A stretch of DNA of 64,000 nt, taken from contig JAGYXB010001095.1 in NCBI GenBank assembly GCA_022495005.1, positions 1,426,001 through 1,490,000 of the forward strand. The letters run 5' to 3'. This document shows, piece after piece, positions 1 to 11,680 of this stretch. Made by a program: the position numbers and the translations under genes. This DNA comes from Rhyacophila brunnea (lineage: Eukaryota; Arthropoda; Insecta; Trichoptera; Rhyacophilidae). The notes below the pieces were generated by a model. The model searched no databases and was not told the DNA's origin. It saw only the letters and a list, made by a program, of their open reading frames with translations. Position 1 is the stretch's first letter. Each line of letters opens with the position of its first letter.

Positions 1-2128
1 TTATTCCGTCAGTAAAGATTGGATATTTTATGTAGAAATCAAATAATATACTTAAAGTTAACCACACTCTTATATGGTTGCTTATGAAAATCTTTTCACT
101 GTGTTTTGAACAGCCTTCAAAGGAGAGGAATTTCGTTGATGTAGTGAAGTGACCAAGTAAGAAACATACTAGGTGCACCTTCACTCTGTCTTGATAATAA
201 CAGAGAAGAGTGTTTCAAAGTACTGGTTACTCAAAAGCTGTAGTTCAAAGTTGGCATGATTGTCGGCCGTGAGATAACGAAAAAGAATATAATATGAAAT
301 AAAACTAAAAGATATACAGTTTCACGCGTATACCACAGTGTTACATATGCGTTAAAACGATCCCGACGAAACTCTTGTTCTAGCTAGATGAAAATGCCTT
401 ACCACTGACGTATAGCGTTAGCGTTAGATTGCTGAAAATTATTCGTGCTATACCTATTGACAAGACAATGTTTCAATCCGCCACCGAATAGCTGAATCTT
501 TAGCCTTACATTGGGCGAAAATATCTCTAGTTTTACTTCCAGATGTAATATTTAACACCAAACAGTCAAAAATACTGTATATAGAAATGCAGATATTTTT
601 ATTTAATTTACAATTTACATAAACATGTATTTTTGTTAACGAAATGAAATTGTAGAAATATGCAAAATTCAAAAAATATGTTTTTATCAAAATCAAGAAA
701 TCTATTTGTTCATTTCACTACCCTTTTTATTAGGCTACTTAGTTCTATTGTTACATTCCAAGTATACAAAATTAATGATTAGATATATTATTATATACTA
801 TTTAAATAAATACATATTATTCATAATACGTAGGTAGATAATATTACACTTTAGATTCAATCACATGGTACCAATAATTTATACTCGCATGTCATATTCT
901 CCCAGAAACATTTGGATACACAAAAACGTATTGATGTTTAGCTGAGCTAGAAACATCTCACGATTAAATGGTAATTGATAGTTATAAATTCTTAAATTTT
1001 CAAGAAACCGTTCAAGGATATTCCCAAACAACGTGATAAATACTAACTTCATTGTCGCTTCTGCATTGACATTTAGGATCATTTGTAATATAGATACCTA
1101 AGCGAGTTAAAGATTCAGGGAAAGTAATTAATAATTTCCAATTTTACCATACGAGTCCTAACCTGCACACTCATTTTTTTCTTTCTACAAAATAGGTAAA
1201 ATTAGAATAAAATAAACTGAATGGTTATTATCACGAATATAATTCGAGGTGGACATGATACACAATAACATATTATTTTTGCGCGGGTCGCTTACTCCAG
1301 AGACCTTCATTCCAAAATGGGTAGGTATCGTTACCTTTGTCAACAAAACAATACAAGTTTATAATTGACATTATTCACGAGAGATTTAACTTAACGGCCA
1401 CTGTGCCTAGAGTTTTCGGGACAAGTAATGTGTTTATTTTTTTAATTATTTTTATGGCATGAAATAATTACGGCCGTGGGCGATTGTTAATGAGGGATAT
1501 TTTTCTAAATGATAAAAAAAATTCAAAGTTCAAAATGAGTTTTTCTATGATGAAACGGAAAAGAACATAACATATACCTACAACGGTTATACTTGATATA
1601 AAATTTACTTAGGTATCCTACACATAATTATTTCTTAATAGCCGACGTGACGAGTAATGTAGAAAATTAAAAATATTATACTTTTATATCTTTCAGAGCT
1701 AATTTTCAACAATATGTCGACTTAGTAGAAATTAAGTACATATATTTGTCAATATTTTGCCGAATCTATTTTCATCTTATAAATATAAATCAACATTTTA
1801 CGATTAAATAAAATATTATATTTATTCATTAAAAGCAATTATTTTGAACGTTGTTGTTTGTGATTGAGAATAAACCATAAGTATTTTGGTACATAAGATG
1901 TCCGTAGTTATACAACCATTTAAATATTTTATATAATAAATATATTATTTTGTATAAACTAAATACATACAGTATACGTATAATTTTATTAATAAATAAT
2001 AATATTACATTATAATATAATAAACTTTACATTGGACTTTGCAAGTGACTTTTATTTTTTGAGAAATATTAGGATTTAGGGATTTGTATGTTTTTTTCCA
2101 TGATATATTAATATGCAGTTTCTAATGG
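1..2128. other. AT-rich gene-free stretch
   Basis: No coding region, RNA gene or clear transposon is recognised here. The DNA is strongly AT-rich with scattered short A and T runs. The two short minus-strand open frames (454-696 and 879-1082) have low-complexity translations with no recognisable motif and are taken as chance frames. Confidence 0.6.
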
Positions 2129-2692
2129 TTATGTATGGGGCAACGATCTCGGGCCTTGTCAGCGTTATTTCGACAACGTAAAAATCAAGAAATCAATTAA
2201 CTATCGCACAGTCGTCGCATCTACAATCAGCATATTTGACACGTGTGACATTCTTTGATGGGGTTCGAGTACCTCGGGCTTGGTCATCGAAACGCCTCGA
2301 AATTGCAACAATGCGGAGGTCAGCAAATTTCCCAATTGGAAACTACATCAATAATGACTAATTTACCGAATATTCATGTATATAAATAGCGTAAGCTCAG
2401 TCTTAGCATCATGCCGCACAGTACTCACTTCCACCGAGTCTCGGACCAGCGCACACTCTCGTCAGGTCTCGCCCTGAAGAATTATCTCACCATGCATGGG
2501 ACTACATCATCACTTCCACCGAGCCTCAGACCAGTAACATAACTCTTGTATCATTTTTACTCTTGTACCAACTGTACACAGTTACGCAGCAAAGAGCTCT
2601 CGCTCCTCCATTCATTTTAAAAACCTCTAATCCGACTTTCATCTCTGCACCTATCACCCCTAAAGTGATCTCGTCCCTTCACAATGGGACTC
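2129..2692 (+). mobile_element. possible solo LTR
   Basis: A block less AT-rich than its surroundings, with a good TATA box (TATATAAATAG, 2379-2389). About 45 bases downstream a 24-base unit starting CACTTCCACCGAG occurs twice (2426-2449 and 2511-2534). The block is followed by pyrimidine-rich DNA. It is flanked by AATGG on both sides (2124-2128 and 2693-2697), which fits a 5-bp target duplication. These traits suit a single LTR of a Gypsy-like element, but the ends are not the usual TG and CA and no coding part is adjacent. A promoter of an unseen gene is the alternative. Confidence 0.3.
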
Positions 2693-2699
2693 CTAAAGT

Positions 2700-4060
2700 T
2701 TAAAAAATTATTATCACTATGTCTACTATTAATTAGCGATTACTCATACAATCAGCGCTCGCAAAAGAGAATTCTACGAATCGGAGCGCTCAATATTTTT
2801 TTTGAAAATAGTAACATAGTTATCTAATTTTATGTATATTTTATAAAATAAGTTTGTTTGATTTTTTTGTTGTTACGGCCTATCTATCTCAGATAGTGAA
2901 ATTAATTTTACCACGGGACGGAGCGACAACTTTGCCGATTTCATGAATCGGTACGTCCATTTCGAACCCTACATAAAATAGTGGCAATACAGCTAGTGTA
3001 CATCTTTTGGTTAGTATATATTTAAAGTTGAAAAGTTATTTACCTTATCAGAAATGTATTTTTTTCCAATCACTGATTAGCGAAATTTACAACTGCATAT
3101 ATTGCAAATATTGCATCGTTTTGCGTTTAAATTGACGTCAAACTATGACAAGCTGAGGCTAGTTGAATTGAATAACATTAATGTATCATTGTGTCCACTA
3201 ACATCCTCTTCGCCGATTCGTTATAGCCGCGTTTGATGCAATATCCTTTGTGAAATTTCAATGTGTGTAACAATTGACGATTTATACAATTAAAATGAAA
3301 ATCAATCAAATTATTTTTCCAAATAACGAAGGGAAAGATAATAATATATTCCACATTAAACAATAAAAACAGATGACATTATTTAGAAAGCATCGGAAAA
3401 ATACCTACAAGAATAATGTTAAAAATCTTAGGTCAAGTGGGATACGTACATACGTATTTTGCTTCCCGAATGAGCTCTTTAATTAATAATGATACCTCTT
3501 GAAAAAATACACATGAAAGGCCACACACATTATTTTTAAGGTTTAAAACTATTTTTTCCATAAATACTTATCGTACAACCAATTACTTCTACAGATGACA
3601 TAATTTAAAAAGTTTCAAATGCCATGCAAAGTCTACTATCACGAAACTCTAAACTACGATGACAGTACTAGTTATTGCTTATTCTTCGAATGCATTATAG
3701 CAAACTATTGATTGTTGCATAATGAAATAAATGGTAATAATTTGAACGAATTATGGAATCGAAATTCTTCATATGTTGCAAACAGGTAACCACGATGCAT
3801 TTGATCATAATCAATAACTAGCATTACCATCGTAATTCGCAATTCAGTGCCACGGCTTGAATATAGTCGCACTTGGTCAGACGATTTAAACAGGTCGGAC
3901 TTTTTCCACGTGATTACCTTAGATTTAAAACATGTTTGATATTTTACTCACCGAATCGATAGAATTCGTCCATCAATTGCTACGTGAGTTTGATCCGACA
4001 TCAATACACAATCATTCGTATAAAAAAAACAGATATTTGTATTAACCTTATTATTGACAT
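2700..4060. other. gene-free stretch with one short dispersed repeat
   Basis: No gene is recognised. A segment around 3456-3500 (GTATTTTGCTTCCCGAATGA and onward) recurs in diverged form at about 5009-5053 in the same orientation, suggesting remnants of one old repeat. The rest is AT-rich without visible structure. Confidence 0.5.
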
Positions 4061-4065
4061 ATATA

Positions 4066-4560
4066 CGTACATTAAACGTATCATTTGTGTTGAGTATTCT
4101 TGAATATGGCAGCATTATTGGGAGTCCTAATAGGTCCATCCACACAATTAAGTTGGATCGAGTCCACAATAGATTTCTTAGATTTCTCTACTTAAGAACA
4201 TACGGGTTCTTCCCTTATGATAATGACAATAAAATGAATTTTCCGACTCGTTTTCTTCTGGGTATGCTATCAATGCAATCCCTGTCTACCCGAAGAGTGA
4301 TTGTTCTTTTAAAGCATTTCTTTTTACTTTTTCGTGGGTTCATTTACTATCCGTATATACTGGCAAATATTAATTGTCATGTTCCCACCAATATCACTCG
4401 TAGCTCCACGGTCTTCAAGATACCTCGTCGCAGGACAGATGTTATGTTTCATGATGCTGTGTATCGTCCAATTAGCTTATTTGATGGCATCATAAAGGTT
4501 GATTTGTTTTTTATTAACTATATAATGTTTGTGGACGTATTAAATAGGCTAAATTTATAA
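4066..4560 (+). pseudogene. LINE ORF2 C-terminal fragment (after the RT domain)
   Basis: About 165 codons remain open to a TAA at 4558-4560. They encode the region downstream of the reverse transcriptase core: a VLSILEYGS stretch, then SSTVFKIPRRRTDVMFHDA and ISLFDG near the end. The second copy in this window reaches back into the RT domain, which identifies this as LINE ORF2. Unlike that copy, this one keeps the frame through the extreme C-terminus (VDVLNRLNL). With no RT or endonuclease domain it cannot act on its own. Confidence 0.8.
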
Positions 4561-4722
4561 TTGTATAAATTATCATATTTCATTAATATTTACACATGCT
4601 GTCTTTTTATTGTTATTTGTAATTAAGATATTTTTATACATTTGTATTTATTATGTATTATGGCGCATTGACCAATAGCTGTAATGCCGTAATACTCTTT
4701 TTATAAATAAATAAATAAATAA
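4066..4722 (+). mobile_element. LINE 3' end, Jockey/CR1-like group, copy 1
   Basis: This is the 5'-truncated 3' end of a non-LTR retrotransposon. It is almost identical to bases from about 47482 onward in the second copy, through the end of the reading frame and the 3' untranslated region, including the shared GGCGCATTG...AATGCCGTAATACTC stretch. It ends in a short (TAAA)n tail at about 4702-4722. The high similarity of the two copies points to a recently active family. The 5' break at about 4066 is typical of incomplete reverse transcription. No clear target duplication could be seen. Confidence 0.85.
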
Positions 4723-5212
4723 TAGAAAATGAGATAATGAGATAATTATCTTTTTTTTCATTATTCAAATTAAAAAATAAATAAAAATACAACATAAAAC
4801 TTGTGATGCATTCACCCCCATATTATTAAATGTAAATCGACATGTAAATAGGATATGTTTAACTATCACAGTAGTAGTCAAAGCTCGACTTTTTACCCGT
4901 TGGTCAATAGCAGAGCATAGACAAAACAAACGACGTATTATCCACTGGCTTTTGGCTCATTAGAAGCGATTTCGCTACAAATATATACATCTTTAGGATT
5001 TGATCAAATGTATTTTACTTCCAGAATGAGCGCTTTAACTAAAAACGATTGAAATTCTAATGAAGGCACTGTCTGTGTGAGACACTGTGTACACTCAAGG
5101 CAAATAAACACTGGAAACAAATACTATTAACTCTAACTTATATAACCAATCAATATAACAAAGTAGGTAAAAACACAATTACCTACCTATCAAGTCAAGG
5201 GTCACAATATAC

Positions 5213-5250
5213 ACAGTGCCTGAAGATGCCGAAAGACGAAACCCGGGTCG
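5213..5250 (+). repeat. dispersed GAAGATGCCGA module
   Basis: The motif CAGTGCCTGAAGATGCCGAA is followed by AGACGAAACCCGGGTCGC. A related core lies on the minus strand at 46541-46560 (GTGTCTGAAGATGCCGAA) and at 39834-39856 (GTGTCTAAAGATGCCGAT). Similar phrases occur in the tails of some animal retroposons. I cannot assign the family. Confidence 0.4.
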
Positions 5251-5260
5251 CAAAAAACGA

Positions 5261-5347
5261 CTCAAATAGAATAGTAAAAAGCTTAAACCAATTAGAATAT
5301 AAATTCAAATTCCATCAAGTACTTTCGGGCGATAGTATTAATATTGA
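5261..5347 (+). repeat. dispersed repeat, partner of 62041-62128
   Basis: This segment matches the reverse complement of 62041-62128 over its whole length at roughly 80% by eye. Shared phrases include ATTCAAATTCCATCAAGTAC and GAATAGTA. It is therefore a member of a dispersed repeat family. No terminal structure or coding capacity is visible. Confidence 0.6.
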
Positions 5348-6172
5348 CATTGATTTCTTTTACAAATCATATAATATGTAACTACCATACATATTATTAT
5401 TAGGAAAGTCACACACTTTGTTTGCGAAAATAGCTGATGACGTAATAATTCGGAAAGCTTCAGAAACACATATTATATAAAAGAAATATTATGAAAAAAA
5501 TTAACTGATTAGGTTCGAACATATTTTATGTGTTTTGCTTCCGAAGCTATTGTATAATTAGTTTTATTTAGTTTCTGAAAAATAAACTTAAATTTTGTGG
5601 TAATCGACAATTTACAAATTAACCGACGCACCAGTACAAATAAAATAGTGCTTGAACTACTAACGTCGCGTATCGATAAAACACCCTCTATTTGCGGCGA
5701 CATCTAATTACTGGCCGTGTTGATTAATTAGGAAAGTGGTCGTGAAGTATTTTATTGCCTTTGACCTGTGATAGAGATGCCATAGAAATAGTGAACCTTT
5801 TACTACTCGTTAAGTCGAATAGTGATTACCATATTGTCGACCGACGGGTATTGATACTAAAAAATACGTAAAACGTACTCAGTTGGTGTATTTTTGTGAT
5901 AAATCTCTTAATCCTGTATAATTGAAAACGGAGCTTAACAAAAAAATATTGATTCATTGTGTATTTGGTACAACGAAAATATTATAATGACATGTTTATT
6001 TGAACACGTATAACGGATTTTAATACATTGCTATTTCTTACTACTGTGTAGGTACGTACAGCTAGCAATTATTAGCGAAACGACAAGGTTTTGGATAAAT
6101 TTAAATCTAATAATTAACTATTTTTTTATTCAACGAATAATTCACAAGATTTAAGAATGTACTTAACATTTT

Positions 6173-6630
6173 TTACAAGGTTTTTATTGGCTCGTATTTT
6201 TGTTTGTCCTGTGGTTGTTTGTCCAGTACAAATTTTGCAATCAATTTTTAACTAACTTCCCGACTAACTAGATATTTGAAATTTTTGGAATATATCAGAA
6301 CACGATGCCAATGCATTCTTTTAGCCATCTTTAAGCAGAATTGAATTCATTTTCAGTTAATTCTGTTTTGTATAGAAAGTTATTTCAGAAAAATCCATAA
6401 AAGTAAAAGACTATTATTGGTTGCTAAGGGGGTGGTCCTAGCAACTAAATTATTAATATATACGTGCATTATTATGGAAATCAAAATGATATTTCAGTAT
6501 TCTATATTTATTTGTCTGTTTATTTACTTCATATCAAGTACAAGTTTGAGCATATTGAGCATAATAATTCAACAGAAAATTTAAAAACGTTGTATATAAA
6601 AAGTTTCTTTTATCTTGTAATCATTTTATT
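6173..6630 (+). repeat. four-copy unclassified element, copy 1
   Basis: This roughly 460-bp unit recurs at 48735-49220 (plus) and at 15521-15912 and 59184-59675 (minus). Shared landmarks in order are TTTTTATTGGCTCGTATTTTTG, TAACTTCCCGACTA, ATGCCAATGCATTCTTTTA, TTTTCAGTTAATTCTGTTTTG, GGTTGCTAAG...CTAGCAACT, and a tail ending TTTATCTTGTAAT. There is no long frame and no obvious terminal inverted repeat, so it is probably a non-autonomous element. The centre holds an inverted GTTGCTA/TAGCAAC pair (6420-6445). Confidence 0.75.
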
Positions 6631-6978
6631 GAACATACATTATTTGAAAACACTTGTGAGAAATATATAACTAATAGAAAAAATACGACTTCCAGCAGGA
6701 ATCGGTTAACGGAAAAAGGATATAGATCAATGAAAATCACAAACTAGTCGCAGCAGAAGGAAATAATGGTTAATCAGAAAGAAAAGGTGGTCTGACTTTG
6801 CAGGATAAGAATGCAAATACGTGAGGAGGTCCATTGTCTGGAGGACTGTCAAAAGACAAGAGGTTGATTTAAAATTATTGGGACGCACCAAAGGTAGCTG
6901 CCGCGCGGCTACAAGGCCAAAATTGCCAACCCAACCACAAAAAAAAATATTCAGTTAAAATATGACAGAAGTCATAGA

Positions 6979-7703
6979 TAGGGAATCCAATCCCGAGCCA
7001 AAATTCTGATCCCGGGATTTCGGGATTACAATTTGACAATCCCGGGATCCCGGGACTGGTCCCGAGATTGGCATTTTTTCCATTGTTAATATAATTTTTT
7101 TATATTTACAAATAACATTGATAAAATCGGTCAAAAATAAATCTAGTATAATTTATACTATTTAAGACATTTATTGTTAATATTGTATACGTTCAATCTT
7201 GGAAATACACAAGTTTAATGGAGTAAATAATATTGTAATATAAATAATAATGTGAATTTAATATGGAATTGCTGTTTCTGATAGTAAAGACATAATGAAT
7301 GGATTAGCGAGATTTAAAATAGTAAAGCAAATAATCATGGCGTACTTATGGCCTTTCCGCTTCATAAATCTAATTAGTCAGCCAAATATGAAACTGCCGT
7401 AAAACGTATGATATCATGGTGGAATTACTTTGTTAAAAGTGCGAAGCATTGTTTTTTTCCAATCTTTCTCATTTTTAATAATTTATGTGAAAAAATAAAA
7501 TGAATCGGCTACCTACACATCAAACTTCATTCAAACTCAGTTTATTTCTAATGTAGTTATTTTTTATTAAAAGTATTTTTTCTGTTATATTTTCCATAAA
7601 AATTGATAAAAAAAATCAATCCCGAAATCCCGGGATTATGTTTATCAATCCCGGGATTCATAGGTATAGAAAATAGCTCGGGATCCCGGGATTGGAATCC
7701 CTA
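6979..7703. mobile_element. hAT-type non-autonomous DNA transposon
   Basis: The 725-bp element begins TAGGGAATCCAATCCCGAGC and ends with the inverted counterpart GGGATTGGAATCCCTA. It is flanked by the identical 8-bp direct repeat GTCATAGA (6971-6978 and 7704-7711). Eight-base target duplications are characteristic of the hAT superfamily. Subterminal zones on both sides are crowded with ATCCCGGGAT-type palindromes, plausible transposase binding sites. The interior is AT-rich and shows no transposase frame, so it would need an enzyme supplied in trans. Confidence 0.88.
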
Positions 7704-7838
7704 GTCATAGATTATTATGCTGCGACATATGGCCTGTATAAAGTTTGCATCATCAAAACCATATTTTCACCGTAATGAAAATTATTCAAACGAAGAAAGC
7801 TTTTATTGAATACAAGAAAGCTTTCAATGTAATTTATC

Positions 7839-8236
7839 GTATCCGGAAATTTGTACGTAAACAGTTCACCACAGGACACTTATTCGTGCGCCGCAGTACG
7901 TGAAACATGAGTTCGTGTAACATTTAATCAAATGACGAGTTCTTCGTTGAACATTTCACCGTGGAGTATATTTGTACGTATGCTACAACGTATGGCGAAT
8001 TTTATGAGATGTCTTTACTAGGTTAGGTTAGGTTAGGGTTAATCTAATTGGAACAGTACTATTTGCAAGCTATCGCCGCATTTTGTAAGATACATATAAA
8101 TGTATTCCACGGTGAAATGTTCAACGAAGAACTCGTCATTTGATAAAAAAATGTTATACGAACTCATGTTTCACGTACTGCGGCGCATGAATAAGTGTCC
8201 CACTATGAACTGCATACGTACAACTTACATGTAACC
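7839..8236. mobile_element. foldback element with (TTAGG)n loop, copy 1
   Basis: Two inverted arms of about 150 bases face each other. Each arm carries GGACACTTATTCRTGCGCC, a GTACGTGAAACATGAGTTCG stretch, and a GAGTTCTTCGTTGAACATTT stretch. The central spacer contains TTAGG repeats at 8020-8040. The second copy (35621-35989) lies in the opposite orientation and keeps both arms and the TTAGG core. No coding capacity is visible. It is best described as a long-TIR MITE or foldback element, with the mobilising enzyme unknown. Confidence 0.85.
8020..8040 (+). repeat. interstitial TTAGG repeat
   Basis: About four TTAGG units, the last one TTAGGG, followed by TTAATCTAATTGG. TTAGG is the canonical insect telomeric unit. 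Here it sits in the loop of the foldback element, not at a chromosome end. Confidence 0.8.
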
Positions 8237-8239
8237 GTA

Positions 8240-10075
8240 ATTTATACATAGTAGCGGATACATTAGAGTAAATCAGGTGATAGGATGATACCTAGGACCA
8301 GGGGAATAGCGATGGGTTTATTAGTTACCTAAATAGCTGCATATTATGTACCTATCAGTCATTATAGGATATGAGTATTAATTATTAATTAATGAGTTAT
8401 GAATTAATAAATTAATTGTAAATCAACGAATTACTTATCGTCTTTTAAAAAAATATTTTATAAAGGATAAAATTAGAGCATTATTCCACCAGCTACTTAG
8501 TAACAATGCCTAAATATTACAAAGTCATACTTAAATGAACACGTGCAGCTAATATTTAACAAAAAACACCCTTGAAAGTAAATCAGATTATTTTATAATA
8601 TTTTCACGTCGCTGTTCAAAGATTGATTTCAAAATCCGCCGATACGGTAATCCGGACCATAAAATTTTGTAAACATTTTTCAGTGATTTTCTTCGCTAAG
8701 TCTTCAAGCCATTTCGAGTAAATTTCCATCAACATAAGAGGAATACGGACGCTAACCTACATTTTTGGTTTCGAAGGCATTGCTAATTCGATAGGAAACA
8801 GAAAATAATTACTGTGCGCAAGGGACCCGGTATTTCCTCACGGACGTTTAATTAAAGATTCGCACCTGGTCGTGGAATAGAAATTAAAAAAAATCGCACA
8901 GTAATGCGCTCGTAAGCTGTCAATGTTAAATCCGTCTTAGAATAAATAACTTGTAAAAGTATTTATTTCTTAGTAATGATTATGGGCCGTATATATGAGA
9001 TTCCGACATTCTTTATAAGCTATTTAACCGATTTTCCAGCATATAGCGTATAGCAGTGTTTGTGGCGTAAGCAATCTGGCGTCACACGTCATTCAAAATG
9101 GTTGCTTTATATGACACTTTTAAATATGATTTTAATAATGCACTCATTACAACAAACGTTTGCTTGAGGCCCTCGTTCATTCTGTAGACTCTGTAAAACA
9201 TTTTCGAACTTTAAAAACAGTTCCTAGTCGGGCTGTTTATTCATTTCATTCTTTCATTTATTCCTAATCCGTTTTGAAATCTCATAATAGAAGTGATTGA
9301 AGTGAAGTTAGTCGTAATATAACTGTATGTATTGCCACCAAATGAAAATGTTTACAGGGAATACTCTATCTTTTCGTACAGTAGAATTTAAAAATAAATG
9401 TGATAAAATAACTGATAAATTATTTAAAGTGCATAATAATTATTCATTTATAATTATTATTAAATTTATATGGTACCGTTCGCACACTTTTAGACACATT
9501 TACAATTTCAAAATTTTAAATTAATGATCGGGGAATGAAATTTTATAAGTTTGCCATTATATGGACGCCATGACACATTATGACGTCACATCGTGATGTC
9601 GCTAACCAATGGATTACATTTGCACTCATGCATACAAATGAGCAGTATTTAGCCTATAAAGTATTTGGGAATCTCATGTATACGATCCTAATGCAATAAT
9701 TGTTATAGAAAATGACATAACCATGGTAGTAAACAGTAGCGCTGAGTGTATATTGAAGAAAAGTATTCGATAAGTAGCAAAAACAAATCTTGCAAAGTCT
9801 TACTTACGGGACAGTTATTTTACTGATAAATATTATATAATAATAGTTACAACATGTCCAGTTGACGGATTGATCTAAGTTAAGAATAATTTAGCATGTA
9901 GATATTTGGATGTGTATTTTGTAATTATTAGTAATTTTTGCTAAATATAATAAATACATGTGAATAAAATTTTACCTGAATTTGATCAGAAAGGTAAATT
10001 AATTTTGCATACACATCACGACGTTCGATTCTAAGAGGGAGAGAATTAATACAACCTGTAACCTAGATACTTTGG
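8240..10075. other. gene-free stretch
   Basis: No gene or transposon recognised. The open frame 9327-9524 (plus) has no recognisable domain. A perfect CRE-type palindrome TGACGTCA lies at 9581-9588, close to a second related half (TCGTGATGTCG). By itself this is too short to interpret. Confidence 0.5.
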
Positions 10076-10165
10076 GTCCAGATACATGTTGAAGAACAAC
10101 GTGTGAAATTCGAACCCACAAGATTATAAGCCGACACGTTACCGCTTGGCCATCATGGGATCGTA
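10076..10165 (-). repeat. tRNA-like sequence, probable SINE head
   Basis: Read on the minus strand, it has a box A-like GATGGCCAAGCGGTAACG and, about 30 bases on, a box B-like GGGTTCGAATTTC. The GGCCAAGCGG phrase is typical of Ser/Leu tRNA D-arms. The acceptor and T-stem pairing is poor, so a functional tRNA is unlikely. A tRNA-derived SINE or tRNA pseudogene fits better. Confidence 0.5.
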
Positions 10166-10540
10166 AGTAAAATATTACTAAATTTAATAATTTCCTTCAT
10201 ATCTTTATACAATCTTCATTTCGTGCAGTAAAACGCCGTAAGCATAATATAATATTTAATGTTCCCTTCATGTAAATAAATAAATTTGCACAATAGGGTG
10301 ATTATTGCAAATTTACGTTAATGTCTTTGACCTATTCTGCTTACGTGATTATTTTAATAGAGATATTTTATGTGAAATAATAATATGTAGAAACATTTTA
10401 TATGATATATGACTGTATCATCGCACCATGAAGATTTCCTGAGAGTACCATATTATTACCAATGAGACGGCTTTAATAGCCAACGAGACAAGAGAAATTA
10501 GATATGTACATATGACAATTAATGACTAAGAGTAAAATAG

Positions 10541-10558
10541 CTATATATATATATATAA
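10541..10558. repeat. (TA)n microsatellite
   Basis: An uninterrupted run of about eight TA units. Confidence 0.9.
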
Positions 10559-10559
10559 T

Positions 10560-10690
10560 CCAACCAATAGAACGAGGAAAAGTGGAGGGCAACAGAGGCA
10601 TAGGTAGAAGATCGTTTTGGTTACGGTACATCTGTAAGTGGCTCAATGTTTTAGTACTCAGGATACAGGTTCAGGACATAGAAATGTAAT
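10560..10690 (+). pseudogene. LINE ORF2 extreme C-terminal remnant
   Basis: In one frame the DNA reads RGKVEGNRGIGRRS, then FWLRYICKWLNV. This matches the conserved GK-EG-RG-GR...WLRN(I/L)R-W signature near the C-terminus of a widespread insect LINE type, also seen at 25455-25898 in this window. Nothing upstream (RT domain) is recognisable, and the frame decays after about 40 codons. It is an old, heavily truncated copy. Confidence 0.6.
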
Positions 10691-10699
10691 GCACAGGAA

Positions 10700-11675
10700 G
10701 CTCAGAAATAATGGGAACTGAAATAGCTAACGGATAAGGCGACAGCAGGTAACCGACTCGAGTAAGGAAGAATCCGGGTTAAACTTACACACATGTCAAG
10801 AATACGTTGCACGTCGAATACTGAAAACTGCTCTCGGTTTATGCATTTACGCTCATTTAATGTTGGTGTATTACAACACACTATTGGACGTACATAATGC
10901 GTGCTTAATTTTCATAGGACACTCACACATTTAAAAACCCTGCATCAACATGCGGCGTATTGAATATAGCCTATCGGTATTCTATTTATTATCTGTTATG
11001 TGGTAATGCAATTCATTAATTTTTCCAACCAATCGATAGATGGCAGCACCAAAAAGAAGGAAAAGTATGTGCCACGTGTCCTGGTATTAGTGAATGAAGA
11101 TACCACAGTTTTTACGGCAAAAATTTTATTACATTTAAACGTTTAGTACCTATAATAATTATTATCATTCATATTATAATCCATAGAGAGAGCACAAACA
11201 AAGATCGTTCCCAGCGTTCCATTTTTTATTTTTTGCTATAACGAATCACATTCTTTTGTTTTAACGCAAGAATATAAATCATTTTTGTACGATTAACCGA
11301 AAATCCGTTCGCAACCGGTTAACAACGTGCCGTGTTTTATCTCATTTCCATACGTTATATCAGTGCGTCCTTTATCTCAATAATATGGTGTTATGTAACG
11401 CTTCCTGCGTCGCACAAAAGATTTAGAATTCTAGGCTATTGTACGTGAAATTAAAAATAAATCATCCCGGATTATGTGACAAAGGAACACAATTGATTCG
11501 CCATGTTAATTATTTTTAAGTACTAGCGAAGAGACGTTTTATTAAATTGTTTGACTATCATCATCAATTAATTGCCACATGTTGCCTCCACTCTTCACGG
11601 GTTCTGAGCTACAATCATTTAGTCAATTTAGTGTTAGTACCCAGATACTTTGAAGAAAATCTTGAAAACAGATAT
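10700..11675. other. gene-free stretch
   Basis: No gene, RNA or repeat recognised apart from general AT-richness. Confidence 0.5.
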
Positions 11676-11680
11676 TTTAT

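Larger units (their letters stand above)
4723..6172. other. gene-free stretch with old repeat fragments
   Basis: No coding gene recognised. It holds the second copy of the short repeat seen at 3456 (about 5009-5053) and two repeat modules listed separately (5213-5250 and 5261-5347). The minus-strand open frame 5509-5703 has no recognisable domain. Confidence 0.5.

Noticed and set aside
6680..6960. Possible LINE or SINE remnant with GCTGCCGCGCGGCTACAAGG
   Set aside because: No tRNA box pair and no readable LINE signature. Left unassigned.
8020..8040. True telomere or chromosome end
   Set aside because: Only a few TTAGG units, located inside a defined foldback element with ordinary DNA on both sides.
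10076..10165. Functional tRNA gene
   Set aside because: Box A and box B are present, but the T-arm and acceptor stems do not pair well. A SINE or pseudogene fits better.
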